The notes below the pieces were generated by a model. The model was not told where the DNA came from. It ran no database searches and worked only from the letters and a program-made list of their open reading frames with translations. The position numbers and the translations under genes are program-made. From assembly GCF_004698125.1 (NCBI RefSeq), contig NZ_SRHV01000006.1, positions 62,001 through 126,000 of the forward strand: 64,000 bases of DNA, in the 5' to 3' direction. The DNA comes from Halosimplex halophilum. Lineage in GTDB: Archaea; Halobacteriota; Halobacteria; Halobacteriales; Haloarculaceae. This document shows, one piece after another, positions 50,726-60,697 of this stretch (its first letter is position 1; each line of letters opens with the position of its first letter).

Positions 50726-52927
50726 TCAGTCGCTCGTGCGGACGAGCGCGTCGACGGCGACCGGCCCGTCCTCGGTGACGACGACGGGGTTGAGGTCGAG
50801 TTCGGCCACGGCGTCGACCGAGGCGGCCAGGTCCCCGACGTTCACGAGCAGGTCGACGACCGGTTCGACCGGCAGGGGGTCGCCCCCGCGGCGGTCGGTC
50901 AGCAGGTCCGCGAGCGCGGTCGCCTCGACGGCTCGGCGGGCGTCGGCCCGCGAGAACGGCGGGACGAGCGTCGCGCTCTCGTCGAGCGCCTCGACCAGCA
51001 CGCCGCCGGGACCGACGGTGACCAGCGAGTCGAACACGTCGCCCGGTGCAACGCCGACCAGCGACTCGACGCCCTCGGCGACCATCGGCTGGACGAGCAC
51101 GCCCGCGATGTCGTCGTCGGCGACGCGCTCGCGGGCGGCCGCCCGGACGGCTCGATAGGCGTCCCGCGCCGCCTCCGGCGATTCGACGCCGAGTTCGACG
51201 GCCCCGGCGTCCGTGCGGTGAGGGAGCGCCGGCGAGTCGACCTTCATCGCGACCGGGCGGTCCAGTTCGACCGCGGCGGCCGCGGCCGCGTCGGCGTCGG
51301 TCGCAACCCGCGTCTCGACGGTCGGCACGTCGAACGCCGAGAGCAGCGGTTCGGCCTCGGTCCAGGTGAGCACGCGGCCGGTCGGGAGGTCGCTCCCGGG
51401 CCGCTCGTCGGCGGTCCTCCCGCGGGCGTCCGCGAGCGCGGCCCGCGGCGGCCGGTCGGCCAGCCGCTCGCGGGCGGCGGCGAAGCCGGTCGCCGACGCG
51501 ACGGCGTCCAGACAGCGCCCGGGGTCCTCGTAGACGGGGACCGACTCCCGAAGTCGGGCGTACGGCGGCGTTTCCGTCGGATCGTCGGGCTCCTTGCGGC
51601 CGGTCCAGAGCACGTAGACGGGGTCGTCGGCCCGCTCGACGACCGATTCGAGGTCGGCGGCGATGGTCTCGGCTCGCTCGTCGACGCCGGGGAGGCCGAT
51701 CGCGAAGACGTAGGCGTCGAAGGCGTCGTCGGCCAGGACGGCGTCGGCTATCTCGGGCAGTACTTCCGCGCCGTACCCCCGGATGTCGGCGGGGTTGTGG
51801 AACTCGCCGTAGGTCAGTAGTTCCTCGATGTCCAGCAGCGCCTCCTCCGTCTCGCCGTCGATGTCCGGGAGCGCGAGGTCGCGCTCGGCGGCCATATCGG
51901 CGAGCAGGCTCGCGAGCCCGCCGCTGGTCGAGGCGACGCAGATGCGGTCGCCGTCGGGGGCGTCGTAGGCGGCGTGGGCGTTCGCGCGGGCGAGCAGGTC
52001 GGGGATGTCCGGGACGCGCTCGACGCCGGTCTGGTCGAAGGCGGCCGCCCAGGCGTCGTCGCTGCCGGTCAGCGAACCGGTGTGCGAGAGCGTCGCTTCC
52101 TCGGCGAGGTCGGACTGGCCGATCTTCACCGTCAGCACCGGCGTCCCCGACCGGACGGCCCGCTCGGCGACGCGCATGAACCGCTCGGGGTCGTCGATCC
52201 CCTCGACGTAGGCGCAGACTACCTCGACCGACGGCTGCTCGGCGAGGTAGGCCACGTAGTCGGTCAGCGACAGGTCCGTCTCGTTGCCCGTCGAGACGAT
52301 GTGGCTGAAGTGCAGGTCCCGGTCGGCCGCCCGCTCGAAGAAGGTCGTGAACGCGAGGGCGCCGGACTGGCTCACGAGCCCGATCCCGCCGGGCTCGGGC
52401 TCGCGGGAGCACGTCGAGGTGAGCGTCGCGCCCCGCGAGGCCATCACGCCGATGCAGTTCGGCCCGACGACCCGGATCCCCGCCTCGGCGGCCGTCTCCG
52501 CGAGCTGCGCCTCCAGTTCGGCCCCCTCGTCGTCGGCCTCGCCGAAGCCAGCGGTCAGCACCAGCGCGACGGGGACGCCCCGTTCGCCGGCCGTCCCGAC
52601 CACGTCGACGACGTACTCCCGCGGGACGCTCACGACCGCGAGGTCGACCGTCTCGGGTACGTCCGCGATGTCGTCGTAACATTTCCGGCCCCACACCTCG
52701 TCGCGGCCGGGATTGACGGGGTACAGCGTCCCGTCGAAGCCGTACTCGAGGAGGTTCTCGACGAGGTTGCCCGAGTAGAACGAATCGGGGCTCGCCCCGA
52801 CGACCGCCACCGACCCGGGGTCGAACAGCGCGTCCAGGTCCGGCGCGGCGACCGCGCCGCCGCGCGCGCCGGCGCCGTCCGCGCTTCCGCGGCCCGTCTC
52901 GGGGCCGTTCGCTCCGTTGTCTGTCAT
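50726..52927 (-). CDS. NDP-forming acyl-CoA synthetase (alpha-beta fusion)
   Basis: About 733 residues from ATG 52927; ATG 52996 would add 23 residues. CoA-binding domain: LFDPGSVAVVGASPDSFYSG near the start, VVGPNCIGVM. Succinyl-CoA ligase-like domain with the phospho-His in ATLSHTGSLTGSD. C-terminal ATP-grasp domain with PVAMKVDSPALPHRTDAGAVELG and VEPVVDLLVNVGDLA. It interconverts acyl-CoA + ADP + Pi and acid + CoA + ATP. Its acyl group is unknown; the CitE-type lyase and hydrolase genes nearby point to a hydroxy- or dicarboxylic acid. Confidence 0.9.
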   Translation of the reverse strand: MTDNGANGPETGRGSADGAGARGGAVAAPDLDALFDPGSVAVVGASPDSFYSGNLVENLLEYGFDGTLYPVNPGRDEVWGRKCYDDIADVPETVDLAVVSVPREYVVDVVGTAGERGVPVALVLTAGFGEADDEGAELEAQLAETAAEAGIRVVGPNCIGVMASRGATLTSTCSREPEPGGIGLVSQSGALAFTTFFERAADRDLHFSHIVSTGNETDLSLTDYVAYLAEQPSVEVVCAYVEGIDDPERFMRVAERAVRSGTPVLTVKIGQSDLAEEATLSHTGSLTGSDDAWAAAFDQTGVERVPDIPDLLARANAHAAYDAPDGDRICVASTSGGLASLLADMAAERDLALPDIDGETEEALLDIEELLTYGEFHNPADIRGYGAEVLPEIADAVLADDAFDAYVFAIGLPGVDERAETIAADLESVVERADDPVYVLWTGRKEPDDPTETPPYARLRESVPVYEDPGRCLDAVASATGFAAARERLADRPPRAALADARGRTADERPGSDLPTGRVLTWTEAEPLLSAFDVPTVETRVATDADAAAAAAVELDRPVAMKVDSPALPHRTDAGAVELGVESPEAARDAYRAVRAAARERVADDDIAGVLVQPMVAEGVESLVGVAPGDVFDSLVTVGPGGVLVEALDESATLVPPFSRADARRAVEATALADLLTDRRGGDPLPVEPVVDLLVNVGDLAASVDAVAELDLNPVVVTEDGPVAVDALVRTSD

Positions 52928-53056
52928 ACCACCGTTCCCTTCCGCGAACAGCCGCCTGAAGGTGCTCCCGGTCGGGGTTCGATGTGCATCGGCCATTAAG
53001 TGGGGGCCGGCGAAACGTCACGGCGCCTTTTGTGGGGATCCGTCGTAGGCCGGCGC

Positions 53057-53863
53057 ATGTCACGCGAGATCGCGCCCGGCGTCCACTGGATCTACGAAGC
53101 CGGGCCGGACCGGACCGCGTCGTGGGACCTCGGCGAACGCGACCCGTCGTGGTACGAGCCGGGGCGGGCGGCATACGTCCCGCAGTGTGCGTACCTGGTC
53201 GACGGCGGCGACGAGACGTTGCTGTTCGACACGCTGTCGCCGGCCAGCACCGGGCACGTCCTGGAGGCGGTCGACGACCTCGTCGGGGACCGCGGGCTGG
53301 ACTACCTCGTCGTCTCGCACCCGGACGTGCCACACGCGGGCAACACCGCCGCGATCCTGGAGGCACACCCGGAGGCGACGCTCGTCGCGCCCGGCTACGG
53401 CAACGACCACGAGCTCTACCGCCTGGCCGACGGCATCCACGTCACGGAGGGCGACGAACTCGACCTGGGCGACCGGACGGTCGAGTTCCACGAGGCGACG
53501 TTCCTCGACGCGCCGGTCTCGGTGTGGATGACCGAGCGGGAGACTGAGACGCTGTTCCCCGTCGACTGGATGGGGTTCGTCCACCGGGAGGACGAGGCGC
53601 TGTCGTTCGTCGACGAACTCGACGGGGAGTTCGACCGCGACCGGCTCGTCGAGTTCCACGGCCGCGTGCTGTTCTGGTACCAGTACGTCGACGTCGAGCG
53701 GACCAACGCCGAGATCGACAACCTCGTCGAGAAGTTCGACCCGGAGATCGTCGCGCCCGCCCACGGGCTCGTCATCCGGGAGGACGCGACCGACTACATG
53801 GAACTGATGAAAGAGGTGACCCGGACCGTCGACGAGCGCGGCCGGATCGGGACCCTGGGGTGA
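53057..53863 (+). CDS. Metallo-beta-lactamase-fold hydrolase, copy 1
   Basis: 268 residues from ATG 53057. MBL layout: a QCAYLVDGGDETLLFDTL strand-turn, the metal motif VVSHPDVPHAGNTAA (about 86-100) in which H-x-D-x2-H replaces the usual HxHxDH, a middle FPVDWMGFVH motif, and the last His in VAPAHGLVI. The changed motif recalls flavodiiron-like MBL domains, but no flavodoxin domain follows. Codes directly upstream of a second MBL gene (2 bp between stop and ATG), so the two probably form a complex or act in sequence. Substrate unknown. Confidence 0.82.
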   Translation: MSREIAPGVHWIYEAGPDRTASWDLGERDPSWYEPGRAAYVPQCAYLVDGGDETLLFDTLSPASTGHVLEAVDDLVGDRGLDYLVVSHPDVPHAGNTAAILEAHPEATLVAPGYGNDHELYRLADGIHVTEGDELDLGDRTVEFHEATFLDAPVSVWMTERETETLFPVDWMGFVHREDEALSFVDELDGEFDRDRLVEFHGRVLFWYQYVDVERTNAEIDNLVEKFDPEIVAPAHGLVIREDATDYMELMKEVTRTVDERGRIGTLG

Positions 53864-53865
53864 CC

Positions 53866-54627
53866 ATGTCGGGGAACAGTTCCGGCCCGACGGTTCCGGT
53901 CACCGACTCCGTCGAGTGGGTCAACCAGTGTTACGACCACGAGGGGCGCCACGAGCACGTCTCGCTGTACCTCCTGCGCGCGCCGGGGGGCACAGTCCTG
54001 ATCGACTCGGGGTCGTTCTACCACCGCGAGGCGATCACCGAAGCGGTCGACGCGGCGACCGGCGGCGCGGGCCCGGACGCCATCGTCCTCTCCCATTCCG
54101 ACTACCCCCACGCGGCGAACGTCGGCCCCCTCGGCGGGGCCACCGAGGACGTGGAACTCGTCGCGTCGTCGGCCTCGCCGGCCCAGCAGGGGTTGCCCGA
54201 GGCCCGCAAGTGCGACATCGGCGGGTCGATGACGGTCGAGGGGCGGCGGCTGAGCTTCATCGACCCGCCGCTGGCCGACCGCTCGCACACGACCTGGATC
54301 TACGACCACGCCGACGGCGTCCTGTTCACCGCCGACGGCTTCGGCAACTACCACGACCCCGGCCAGTGCGACTACCGCTCGGGGGAGTTCCCGGACGCGA
54401 CGCCCGCCGAGGCCATCCGCGCGTACCACGAGGACAACCTCGTGTGGCTCCGCTACGTCGACCCCGCCAAGGTCGAGGCGGCGCTCGACCGGATCTTCGA
54501 GGCGTACGACGTGCGGGCGGTGGCGCCGATCCACGGCAACCCCATCGAGGGCGACGACCTCGACACCTACCGCGACCGCCTGGCCGACGCGATGGCGGCC
54601 ATCGCCGACGACTACACCGTCGAATGA
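53866..54627 (+). CDS. Metallo-beta-lactamase-fold hydrolase, copy 2
   Basis: 253 residues from ATG 53866 (GTG 53860 overlapping the previous stop is possible). VSLYLLRAPGGTVLIDSGS opens the fold; the metal motif is VLSHSDYPHAANVGPL, again H-x-D-x2-H; a TADGFGNYHDPGQC motif gives the bridging Asp; the last His is in APIHGNPIEG. It differs enough from copy 1 to be an old duplication. Convergent with the CitE-type gene (44 bp). Confidence 0.82.
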   Translation: MSGNSSGPTVPVTDSVEWVNQCYDHEGRHEHVSLYLLRAPGGTVLIDSGSFYHREAITEAVDAATGGAGPDAIVLSHSDYPHAANVGPLGGATEDVELVASSASPAQQGLPEARKCDIGGSMTVEGRRLSFIDPPLADRSHTTWIYDHADGVLFTADGFGNYHDPGQCDYRSGEFPDATPAEAIRAYHEDNLVWLRYVDPAKVEAALDRIFEAYDVRAVAPIHGNPIEGDDLDTYRDRLADAMAAIADDYTVE

Positions 54628-54671
54628 AGCATCGACGGCGGTTCGGACGCGGTCAGTGCCGCCCGGGGCGC

Positions 54672-55526
54672 TCACCGGGCGTCCGCGGCGTCGGCACGGT
54701 CGAGGATCCGCTCGGCTCGCTCGACCAGCGGCGGGTCGATCATCTGGCCGTCGACCGTGAACACGCCGGTCCCGTCCGTCTCGGCGGCCCGCTGGCCCTC
54801 GACGACGCGCTCGGCCCACTCGATCGACTCGGCGTCGGGCGTGAACGCCTCGTTGATCACGGGCACCTGGTCGGGGTGGATGGCGAGCTTGCCGTCGAAG
54901 CCGAACTCGACGACCCGCTGGGTCTGTTCCCGGAGCCCCTCGCGGTCCTCGATGTCGGTGTAGACGGTGTCCAGAGCGCCGACGCCCGCCGCGCCGGCCG
55001 CGGCGACGACCCGCTGGCGGGCGTACAGCGACTCGGTCTTCTCGTCGGTGACGGTCGCGCCCACGTCGGCGGTGTAGTCCTGGTCGCCGTAGGCGACGGC
55101 GTCGACGCCCGGGGCCGCGGCGGTCTCCTCGACCGCGACGATGCCCGCGGCCGTCTCCACCAGCGGGATCACGTCGATGTCGTCCGCCCCGAGGTCGACG
55201 AGGTGGTCGCGCAACTGCGCCACGTCGGCGGCCCCTTCGGCCTTCGGGAGGACGATGCTGTCGGGCGGCGTCCCGGTGTCGCCGACGACCGCGTCCACGT
55301 CGTCGCGGCCGCAGCGGTCGTAGGGGTTGATCCTGACGCACAGTTCGGGACCCGGGTCGTCGAGGTCGTCGAGCGTCGCCCGCACGGTCTCGCGCGCGTC
55401 ATCTCTGGCGTCGGGCGCGACGGCGTCTTCGAGGTCGAAGATGACCGCGTCGGCGTCGGTCTCGACGGCCGTCTCCAGCATGTCGCGGTCGTCGCCCGGG
55501 GTGTAGAGCAGCGATCGGCGAACCAT
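54672..55526 (-). CDS. HpcH/HpaI aldolase - citrate lyase beta (CitE)-like lyase
   Basis: 284 residues from ATG 55526. RRSLLYTPGDDRDML and AVIFDLEDAVAPDARDDAR are the CitE entry motifs; Mg-binding Glu in PLVETAAGIVA and the Asp in VAYGDQDYTADVG; GFDGKLAIHPDQVPVINEAF closes the core. CitE-like enzymes of this size without CitD/F partners usually split malyl-, citramalyl- or methylmalyl-CoA. With the acyl-CoA synthetase and thioesterase-like MBL genes next to it, a CoA-ester lyase role is plausible. Confidence 0.87.
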   Translation of the reverse strand: MVRRSLLYTPGDDRDMLETAVETDADAVIFDLEDAVAPDARDDARETVRATLDDLDDPGPELCVRINPYDRCGRDDVDAVVGDTGTPPDSIVLPKAEGAADVAQLRDHLVDLGADDIDVIPLVETAAGIVAVEETAAAPGVDAVAYGDQDYTADVGATVTDEKTESLYARQRVVAAAGAAGVGALDTVYTDIEDREGLREQTQRVVEFGFDGKLAIHPDQVPVINEAFTPDAESIEWAERVVEGQRAAETDGTGVFTVDGQMIDPPLVERAERILDRADAADAR

Positions 55527-55617
55527 ACCGGACCGACGGCTTCGAGGGCGGAAAAACCGGGGGTCGCTCGCACCCCCGGCCGCGGCAACTGTTCGCGAGC
55601 GAGCGGAGACGGTTCCA

Positions 55618-56433
55618 ATGACTGGCAACACGGCGAACGATCCGGACGGTGGAACGAACGACGAAGCGGGCCCCGAGACCGGCAGCGACCGCAAGCGGTC
55701 GGCGGCCGACAGCTTCGGCGACAGCGCGGCGGCGTACCTCGACAGCGCGGTCCACCGGGCCGGCGACGACCTCGATCGGCTGGCGGGCTGGTGCGAGTCG
55801 GCCGACCGGGCGCTGGACGTGGCGACGGGCGCGGGCCACACCGCGGGCGCGCTGGCGGCGGCGGGCGTCGACCGCGTCGTCGCGACCGACGCGGCGCCGG
55901 CGATGGTTGCGACCGCCACGACCGAGTTCCCGTCCGTCGAGGGGGTCGTGGCGGACGCCGAGCGGCTCCCGTTCGACGCCGACGCGTTCGACGCCGCGAC
56001 CTGCCGGATCGCCGCCCACCACTTCCCCGACCCCCGGGCGTTCGTCGGGGAGGTCGCGCGCGTCCTCGAACCCGGCGGGACCTTCGCCTTCGAGGACAAC
56101 GTCGCGCCCGACGACGACGCGCTCGACGACTTTCTCAACCGGGTCGAGCGGACCCGCGACCCGACGCACGTCCGCTCGCACCGCGTGGGGGAGTGGGTCG
56201 AGTGGCTCGAAACCGCCGGGTTCACCGTCGAGACATCGCTCGTGGTGACCAGGACGCTCGAGTTCGAGGCGTGGCTCGGGAACGTCGACGCCTCGCCCGA
56301 GCGGCGCCGGCGGGTCGAGACGGTCTTCGCCGACCGGCCGGCCGGCGCGACCGAGGCCTTCGAGGTGGTCGAGACGGACGACGGGGTCGAGTCGTTCGCC
56401 AACCTGAAACTGCTGGCACGCGCGACCCGGTGA
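55618..56433 (+). CDS. Class I SAM-dependent methyltransferase (UbiE/Methyltransf_11 type)
   Basis: 271 residues from ATG 55618. The first ~30 residues are acidic and disordered. Motif I ALDVATGAGHTAGAL (about 65-79), motif II VVATDAAPAMVATA, motif post-I VVADAERLPFDADAFD, then AHHFPDPRAFVGEVARVLEPGGTFAFED. These point to a UbiE/Coq5-like or related C- or O-methyltransferase; substrate unknown. Divergent from the CitE-type gene (91 bp). Confidence 0.88.
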   Translation: MTGNTANDPDGGTNDEAGPETGSDRKRSAADSFGDSAAAYLDSAVHRAGDDLDRLAGWCESADRALDVATGAGHTAGALAAAGVDRVVATDAAPAMVATATTEFPSVEGVVADAERLPFDADAFDAATCRIAAHHFPDPRAFVGEVARVLEPGGTFAFEDNVAPDDDALDDFLNRVERTRDPTHVRSHRVGEWVEWLETAGFTVETSLVVTRTLEFEAWLGNVDASPERRRRVETVFADRPAGATEAFEVVETDDGVESFANLKLLARATR

Positions 56434-56483
56434 CTCGCGGGCTCCCGGTGGTCGGACGGGTCCGGTCGGCGGGCGCGATCGGG

Positions 56484-58643
56484 TCAGTCGGTCTCGACGA
56501 GCGCGTCGATCCGCGCGGGCTCGGGGACCGCGGAGTCCTCGCTGGGGTGGAAGCAGGCCGCGGCGTGGCCGTCGCCGGCCCAGGCGTCGAGTTCCGGCTC
56601 GGCGCTGTGACACCGTTCGGTCGCCTTCGGACAGCGCGGCGCGAACCGGCAGCCGGTGACCGGTCCCTCGGGGTCGCCGGGGTCGCCCTCGAGGGTGACC
56701 CGCTCGCGGCTCCCCCGCGGGTCCGTCTCCGGGACGGCCGCGAGCAGCGCCTCCGTGTAGGGGTGTTTCGGGTCGGACACGATCCGCTCGGTCTCCCCCC
56801 GCTCGACGAACCGCCCGAGGTACATGATCGCCAGCCGGTCGGCGATCTGCGTGAGGCTCGCCAGATCGTGGGAGATGTAGAGGACGCCGATCCCCTCGGT
56901 GTTGGCCAGCCCGCGCAGGAGGTTGAGCACCTCCGCCTGCAGGGACACGTCGAGCATCGACGCGGGCTCGTCGCAGATGAGGAAGTCGGGGTCGATCACC
57001 AGCGCGCGGGCGATAGCGACCCGCTGGCGCTGGCCGCCCGACAGCTCGTTGGGGTACTTCTCGAGGTGGCGTTCGGCGGGCGCCAGCCCGACCTGTTCGA
57101 GGGTCTCGACGACGGCCTCGTCGCGCTCGCCCGTGCGATAGCCGTGGATCGTCAGCGGCTCCTTGACGAGCTGTTTGACCGTCAGCCGCGGGTTCAGCGA
57201 CTCGTAGGGGTTCTGGAAGACGATCTGGAGCTTCTGGCGGAACGACTGGAGGTTCCCGTCCCGGTAGTGCTCGTGGGAGCGGCCGTCGAAGGTGAACCCG
57301 CCGGCGGTCGGTTCCTCCAGCAGCGCGAGCGTCTGGCCGAGCGTGGACTTGCCGCAGCCGGACTCGCCGACGACGCCGAGGATCTCGCCGCGGGCGACTT
57401 CCAGCGAGACGCCGTCGACCGCGCGGACGTGGGACTGGCCGTCGCCGAGGACCTCCCGGAGCACCTCGCCGCGGCGCTCGTAGACCTCCCGGAGGCTGTT
57501 GGCGAACCCCGTCACCGACGGCGACCCGCCGTCGATCGGGAGCCGGCCCAGCAGCGAGGTCTGCCGTTCGTACCACTTGCGCAGCCCGTCGACCTCGAGG
57601 AGGACCTCCCCGCCCTCGGAGCGGGTGCCGTCGGCGGCCCCGCCCCACGTCGAGGCGTCCGCCGCCTCCGCCCGCATCCGCGTCGCTCGCTCGGCGTGGT
57701 GGCAGGCGACCCGCTGGTTCCGGTAGGGCACGTCGCGGAGGTCGGGCCTACTGGTGGCGCACTCCTCGTCGGCGAACGGGCACCGCGGCTCGAAGATACA
57801 GCCGGTCGGTTCCTCGTCCAGCGTCGGCGGCTTCCCTGGGACCGAGACGAGTTCCCGCCCGTCGTCGTCCAGCGCGGGGTAGGCGTTGCGCAGCCCCATC
57901 GTGTACGGGTTCGACGGGTTCAGGAGGACGTTGTCGACGCGGCCCTGCTCCATCACCGTCCCGCCGTACAGCACGGACATCTCGTCGCAGGTCTCCGCGA
58001 TGACGCTCAGGTCGTGGGTGATGAGCAGCAGCGAGCTGTCCGTCTCCTCCTGGATCTGGAGGATGTTGTCGATGATCTTGTCTTGGACGATCACGTCCAG
58101 CCCGGTGGTCGGCTCGTCGGCGATGATCAGCTTCGGATCGAGGGCGAGCGCCATCGCGATGACGACCCGCTGGCGCATCCCCCCGGAGAACTCGTGTGGG
58201 TACTCGTCGATCCGGTCGGGGTCGAGCCCGACGGTCTCGAACAGTTCGTGTGCGCGTCGGCAGGCGTTGCGGTCGGACACCTCGCGGTGGGTCTGGATCG
58301 CCTGGCGGATCTGCGCGCCGACGGTCATCACCGGGTCGAGCGCGTCGATGGCCGTCTGCGGGATGAAGGCGATCTCCTCCCACAGCAGGTCCTGGCGCTC
58401 GGAGGGCGTCATCGCCCGCAGGTCGCGGCCCTCGAACTCGATCTCGCCGGAGACGATCTCGGCGTGGTCGTCGAGGAGCCCGAGGATCGCCTTCGCCGTC
58501 GTGGACTTGCCCGAGGCCGACTCCCCGGACAGCGCGTAGTTGACGCCGTCCTCGATCGCGAAGGAGACGCCGTTGACGCTGTGGATCGGGCCGTCGCGCG
58601 TGTCGTACCGCACCACCAGGTCCTCGACGTCGAGCAGCGTCAC
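56484..58643 (-). CDS. Fused dual ABC ATPase, Dpp/Opp type, without linked permeases
   Basis: About 719 residues from GTG 58643 (SD-like GCAGGTGG just upstream; GTG 58652 is the other option; the paralogue begins at the matching residue). Domain 1: Walker [10 protein letters not shown] (Ala for Cys), [37 protein letters not shown]. Domain 2: [45 protein letters not shown]. Strongly similar to the 48544-50646 protein, with a longer inter-domain linker. No substrate-binding protein or permease gene is adjacent, so it may energise the 44664-48547 permeases or a distant set. Confidence 0.9.
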   Translation of the reverse strand: MTLLDVEDLVVRYDTRDGPIHSVNGVSFAIEDGVNYALSGESASGKSTTAKAILGLLDDHAEIVSGEIEFEGRDLRAMTPSERQDLLWEEIAFIPQTAIDALDPVMTVGAQIRQAIQTHREVSDRNACRRAHELFETVGLDPDRIDEYPHEFSGGMRQRVVIAMALALDPKLIIADEPTTGLDVIVQDKIIDNILQIQEETDSSLLLITHDLSVIAETCDEMSVLYGGTVMEQGRVDNVLLNPSNPYTMGLRNAYPALDDDGRELVSVPGKPPTLDEEPTGCIFEPRCPFADEECATSRPDLRDVPYRNQRVACHHAERATRMRAEAADASTWGGAADGTRSEGGEVLLEVDGLRKWYERQTSLLGRLPIDGGSPSVTGFANSLREVYERRGEVLREVLGDGQSHVRAVDGVSLEVARGEILGVVGESGCGKSTLGQTLALLEEPTAGGFTFDGRSHEHYRDGNLQSFRQKLQIVFQNPYESLNPRLTVKQLVKEPLTIHGYRTGERDEAVVETLEQVGLAPAERHLEKYPNELSGGQRQRVAIARALVIDPDFLICDEPASMLDVSLQAEVLNLLRGLANTEGIGVLYISHDLASLTQIADRLAIMYLGRFVERGETERIVSDPKHPYTEALLAAVPETDPRGSRERVTLEGDPGDPEGPVTGCRFAPRCPKATERCHSAEPELDAWAGDGHAAACFHPSEDSAVPEPARIDALVETD

Positions 58644-58944
58644 CGCGACCACCTGCCGCTCGCCGCCCCGACCCGACCCACTACCTGTTCAGAATGCGAC
58701 CAGTCCGACTGCCTCGTGCAGCCATCGTCGAGTCCGACCATCCTGTCCAGAAACTATAACGGATTACCGTTATGAATCCTCGGATCCCACCGATCCCGGA
58801 CACGACAGTCGGACGACCGGTTTCGACCGGCGAGAGTGGCGTTTCGGCGGGCGGTTCCGGTCGCCGGACGGTCGTCGCAGTGTGGCGGACGGAGACCGTC
58901 TCGAACCGGCGAACGAGGGCCGTCCGAGCGGACGGTGATCGGGC

Positions 58945-60162
58945 GTGAGCGGGACGTTTCGGGAGCGGGTCGGCCGGCTCGGCCGCTTCGACGCGCTCGT
59001 GCTCACCTCGGCGCTGTGGTTCCTCGGCAAGTTCGTCAGGTACGCGTTCCCGCCGCTGTTCGAGCGACTCGCCGGCATCTATGCGGTCTCGACGGCGGAC
59101 CTCGGCACGGCCTACAGCGGGCTGTTACTTGTCTACGCACTGCTGCAGTTCCCGTCGGGGCTGCTCGCAGACCGCCTGAGCTCGGTCGTCGTGCTCGGCG
59201 GCGGGGCGGCGCTGGCGGCGCTGGGCGCGCTCGCGCTGGCCGTCGACGCCCCGCTCTGGGTCCTGATCGGCGCCATGCTGGTCGTCGGCGCCGGGACGGG
59301 CGCGCTCAAACCCGTCGGCGTCCGGCTGCTCTCGCGGGTCTACCCCGCGCGGACGGGTCGCGCGCTCGGCGTGTTCGACACCTTCGGGACGTTCGGCGGC
59401 GTGCTCGCCCCCGCGGCGGTCGTCGTCTTCGCGGGCACCGCCGGAGTGGTCGGCGCCGGCTGGCGGACGACGTTCCTGGCCGCCGCGCTCGTCGGCCTGG
59501 CGCTCACCGCCGCGTTCGTCGTCCGCGTCCCCGCGCGGCTCTCGGCGGTCGACGCCGGCCGGACGGGCGACGACCCGACCGTCCCGCTGCGCGAGTACGC
59601 CGCGCTGTTCCGGGAGTGGCGCTTCAGCGTGTTCGTCCTCGTGACGATCCTGTTCTCGTTCGCGCACAACGCCGTCGTCGCCTTCCTCCCGCTGTATCTC
59701 ACCCGCGAGGCGGGGCTCGCGTCGACGACGGCCAACGCGCTCTACAGCGGCCTGTTCGTCGTGAGTCTCGTCCAGCTGGTGACCGGCGAGGTCAGCGACC
59801 GGACGGGGGCGCTCCCGGTGCTGGCGCTGACGCTCGCGCTCGCGACGGCCGGGCTGGGTGGCGTCGTCCTCCTCACCGGTGAGGGCGCCCTCGCCCTGGG
59901 CGCGGCCGTCGTCTGCCTCGGCCTCGGCGCCCACGGCTACCGGCCGGTCCGGGGCGCCTACCTGATGGCCGTGATCCCCGACTCCGTCGCCGGCGGGAGC
60001 CTCGGCGCCGTGCGGACGCTCCTGATGGTCGCCGGCGCCGCCTCGCCCGCCCTGGTCGGCTACCTCTCCGAGACGGCCGGGTTCCAGCCCGCGTTCTGGC
60101 TGCTCGCCGCCGCGTTCGCCGCGGCGACCGCGCTCACCGGCCTCCTCTGGGCTGTCGAGTGA
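58945..60162 (+). CDS. Major facilitator superfamily transporter
   Basis: 405 residues from GTG 58945 with 12 predicted spans. Span 1-3: LWFLGKFVRYAFPPLFERL, YSGLLLVYALLQFPSGLLADRLSS (MFS motif A region, GLLADR), GTGALKPVGVRLLSRVYPARTGRALGVFD in span 4-5. A long cytoplasmic loop around 190-220 is acidic. It resembles drug/organic-anion or nitrate/nitrite-type MFS permeases without a definite class. No neighbouring gene is co-transcribed with it. Confidence 0.85.
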   Translation: MSGTFRERVGRLGRFDALVLTSALWFLGKFVRYAFPPLFERLAGIYAVSTADLGTAYSGLLLVYALLQFPSGLLADRLSSVVVLGGGAALAALGALALAVDAPLWVLIGAMLVVGAGTGALKPVGVRLLSRVYPARTGRALGVFDTFGTFGGVLAPAAVVVFAGTAGVVGAGWRTTFLAAALVGLALTAAFVVRVPARLSAVDAGRTGDDPTVPLREYAALFREWRFSVFVLVTILFSFAHNAVVAFLPLYLTREAGLASTTANALYSGLFVVSLVQLVTGEVSDRTGALPVLALTLALATAGLGGVVLLTGEGALALGAAVVCLGLGAHGYRPVRGAYLMAVIPDSVAGGSLGAVRTLLMVAGAASPALVGYLSETAGFQPAFWLLAAAFAAATALTGLLWAVE

Positions 60163-60697
60163 GACGAGTGAGTCGTTCACCGGAAACCCAGTGTGCGCCG
60201 GCCCGCCTCCGGGAACCGGCTCCCCCACCTCGATCTGTCGGCCTGCCCAGTCCCGTCCCGACAGGTGCCCGACCGAGTCGACGGCGAAGTCGTCACCGTT
60301 CCTCTATTCCCGGTTCACCTAAATTTAGAATCTATCCTTGAAATCATATATGTATGCGTTCCAATTCGAACACGAGTCTTCGACCGCGACGCTCGCTGGA
60401 TCTCCGGTCTTGGACCGAGTACCCGTCGAGTAGCCGTGATATGGTGCTTCTATCGCCAGTGTGGGACGTACTCGACGACGGAACTGAGGGAACGTGGACT
60501 CTCGTCCCCGTCGATCCTATAGATACGGCGATCGACGGCAAAATACCCTGAAATGGGAGTTCTAGAGACGACTCGCGACCGTGGAACCGAACGAGCGAGA
60601 GAAATAATACATTTTTTATACTTCTCGCAACTCCTCTGATATAATATATAATATCGAGCTCCCGTCGGAGGGAGACGACAGTCGGGTTCCGAGACGG
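60163..60697. other. 535-bp intergenic region, no gene seen
   Basis: The left half has average GC and the right half (60540-60660) is AT-rich, with TATAATATATAATATCG around 60645. Short frames (for example 60354-60551 plus and 60450-60719 minus) have Arg/Ser-rich or non-acidic sequence atypical of this organism and no recognisable motif. No tRNA, CRISPR or long repeat seen. Confidence 0.6.

Noticed and set aside
53916-58775. A 1619-codon open frame on the plus strand
   Set aside because: It lies antisense to or out of frame with well-identified genes (MBL copy 2, CitE-like lyase, methyltransferase, dual ATPase), is Arg/Pro-rich and lacks any domain; it is open only because of high third-position GC.
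60354-60551. Small plus-strand frame of 65 codons in the gap
   Set aside because: Basic, Ser-rich composition unlike local proteins, no motif, no promoter with proper spacing.
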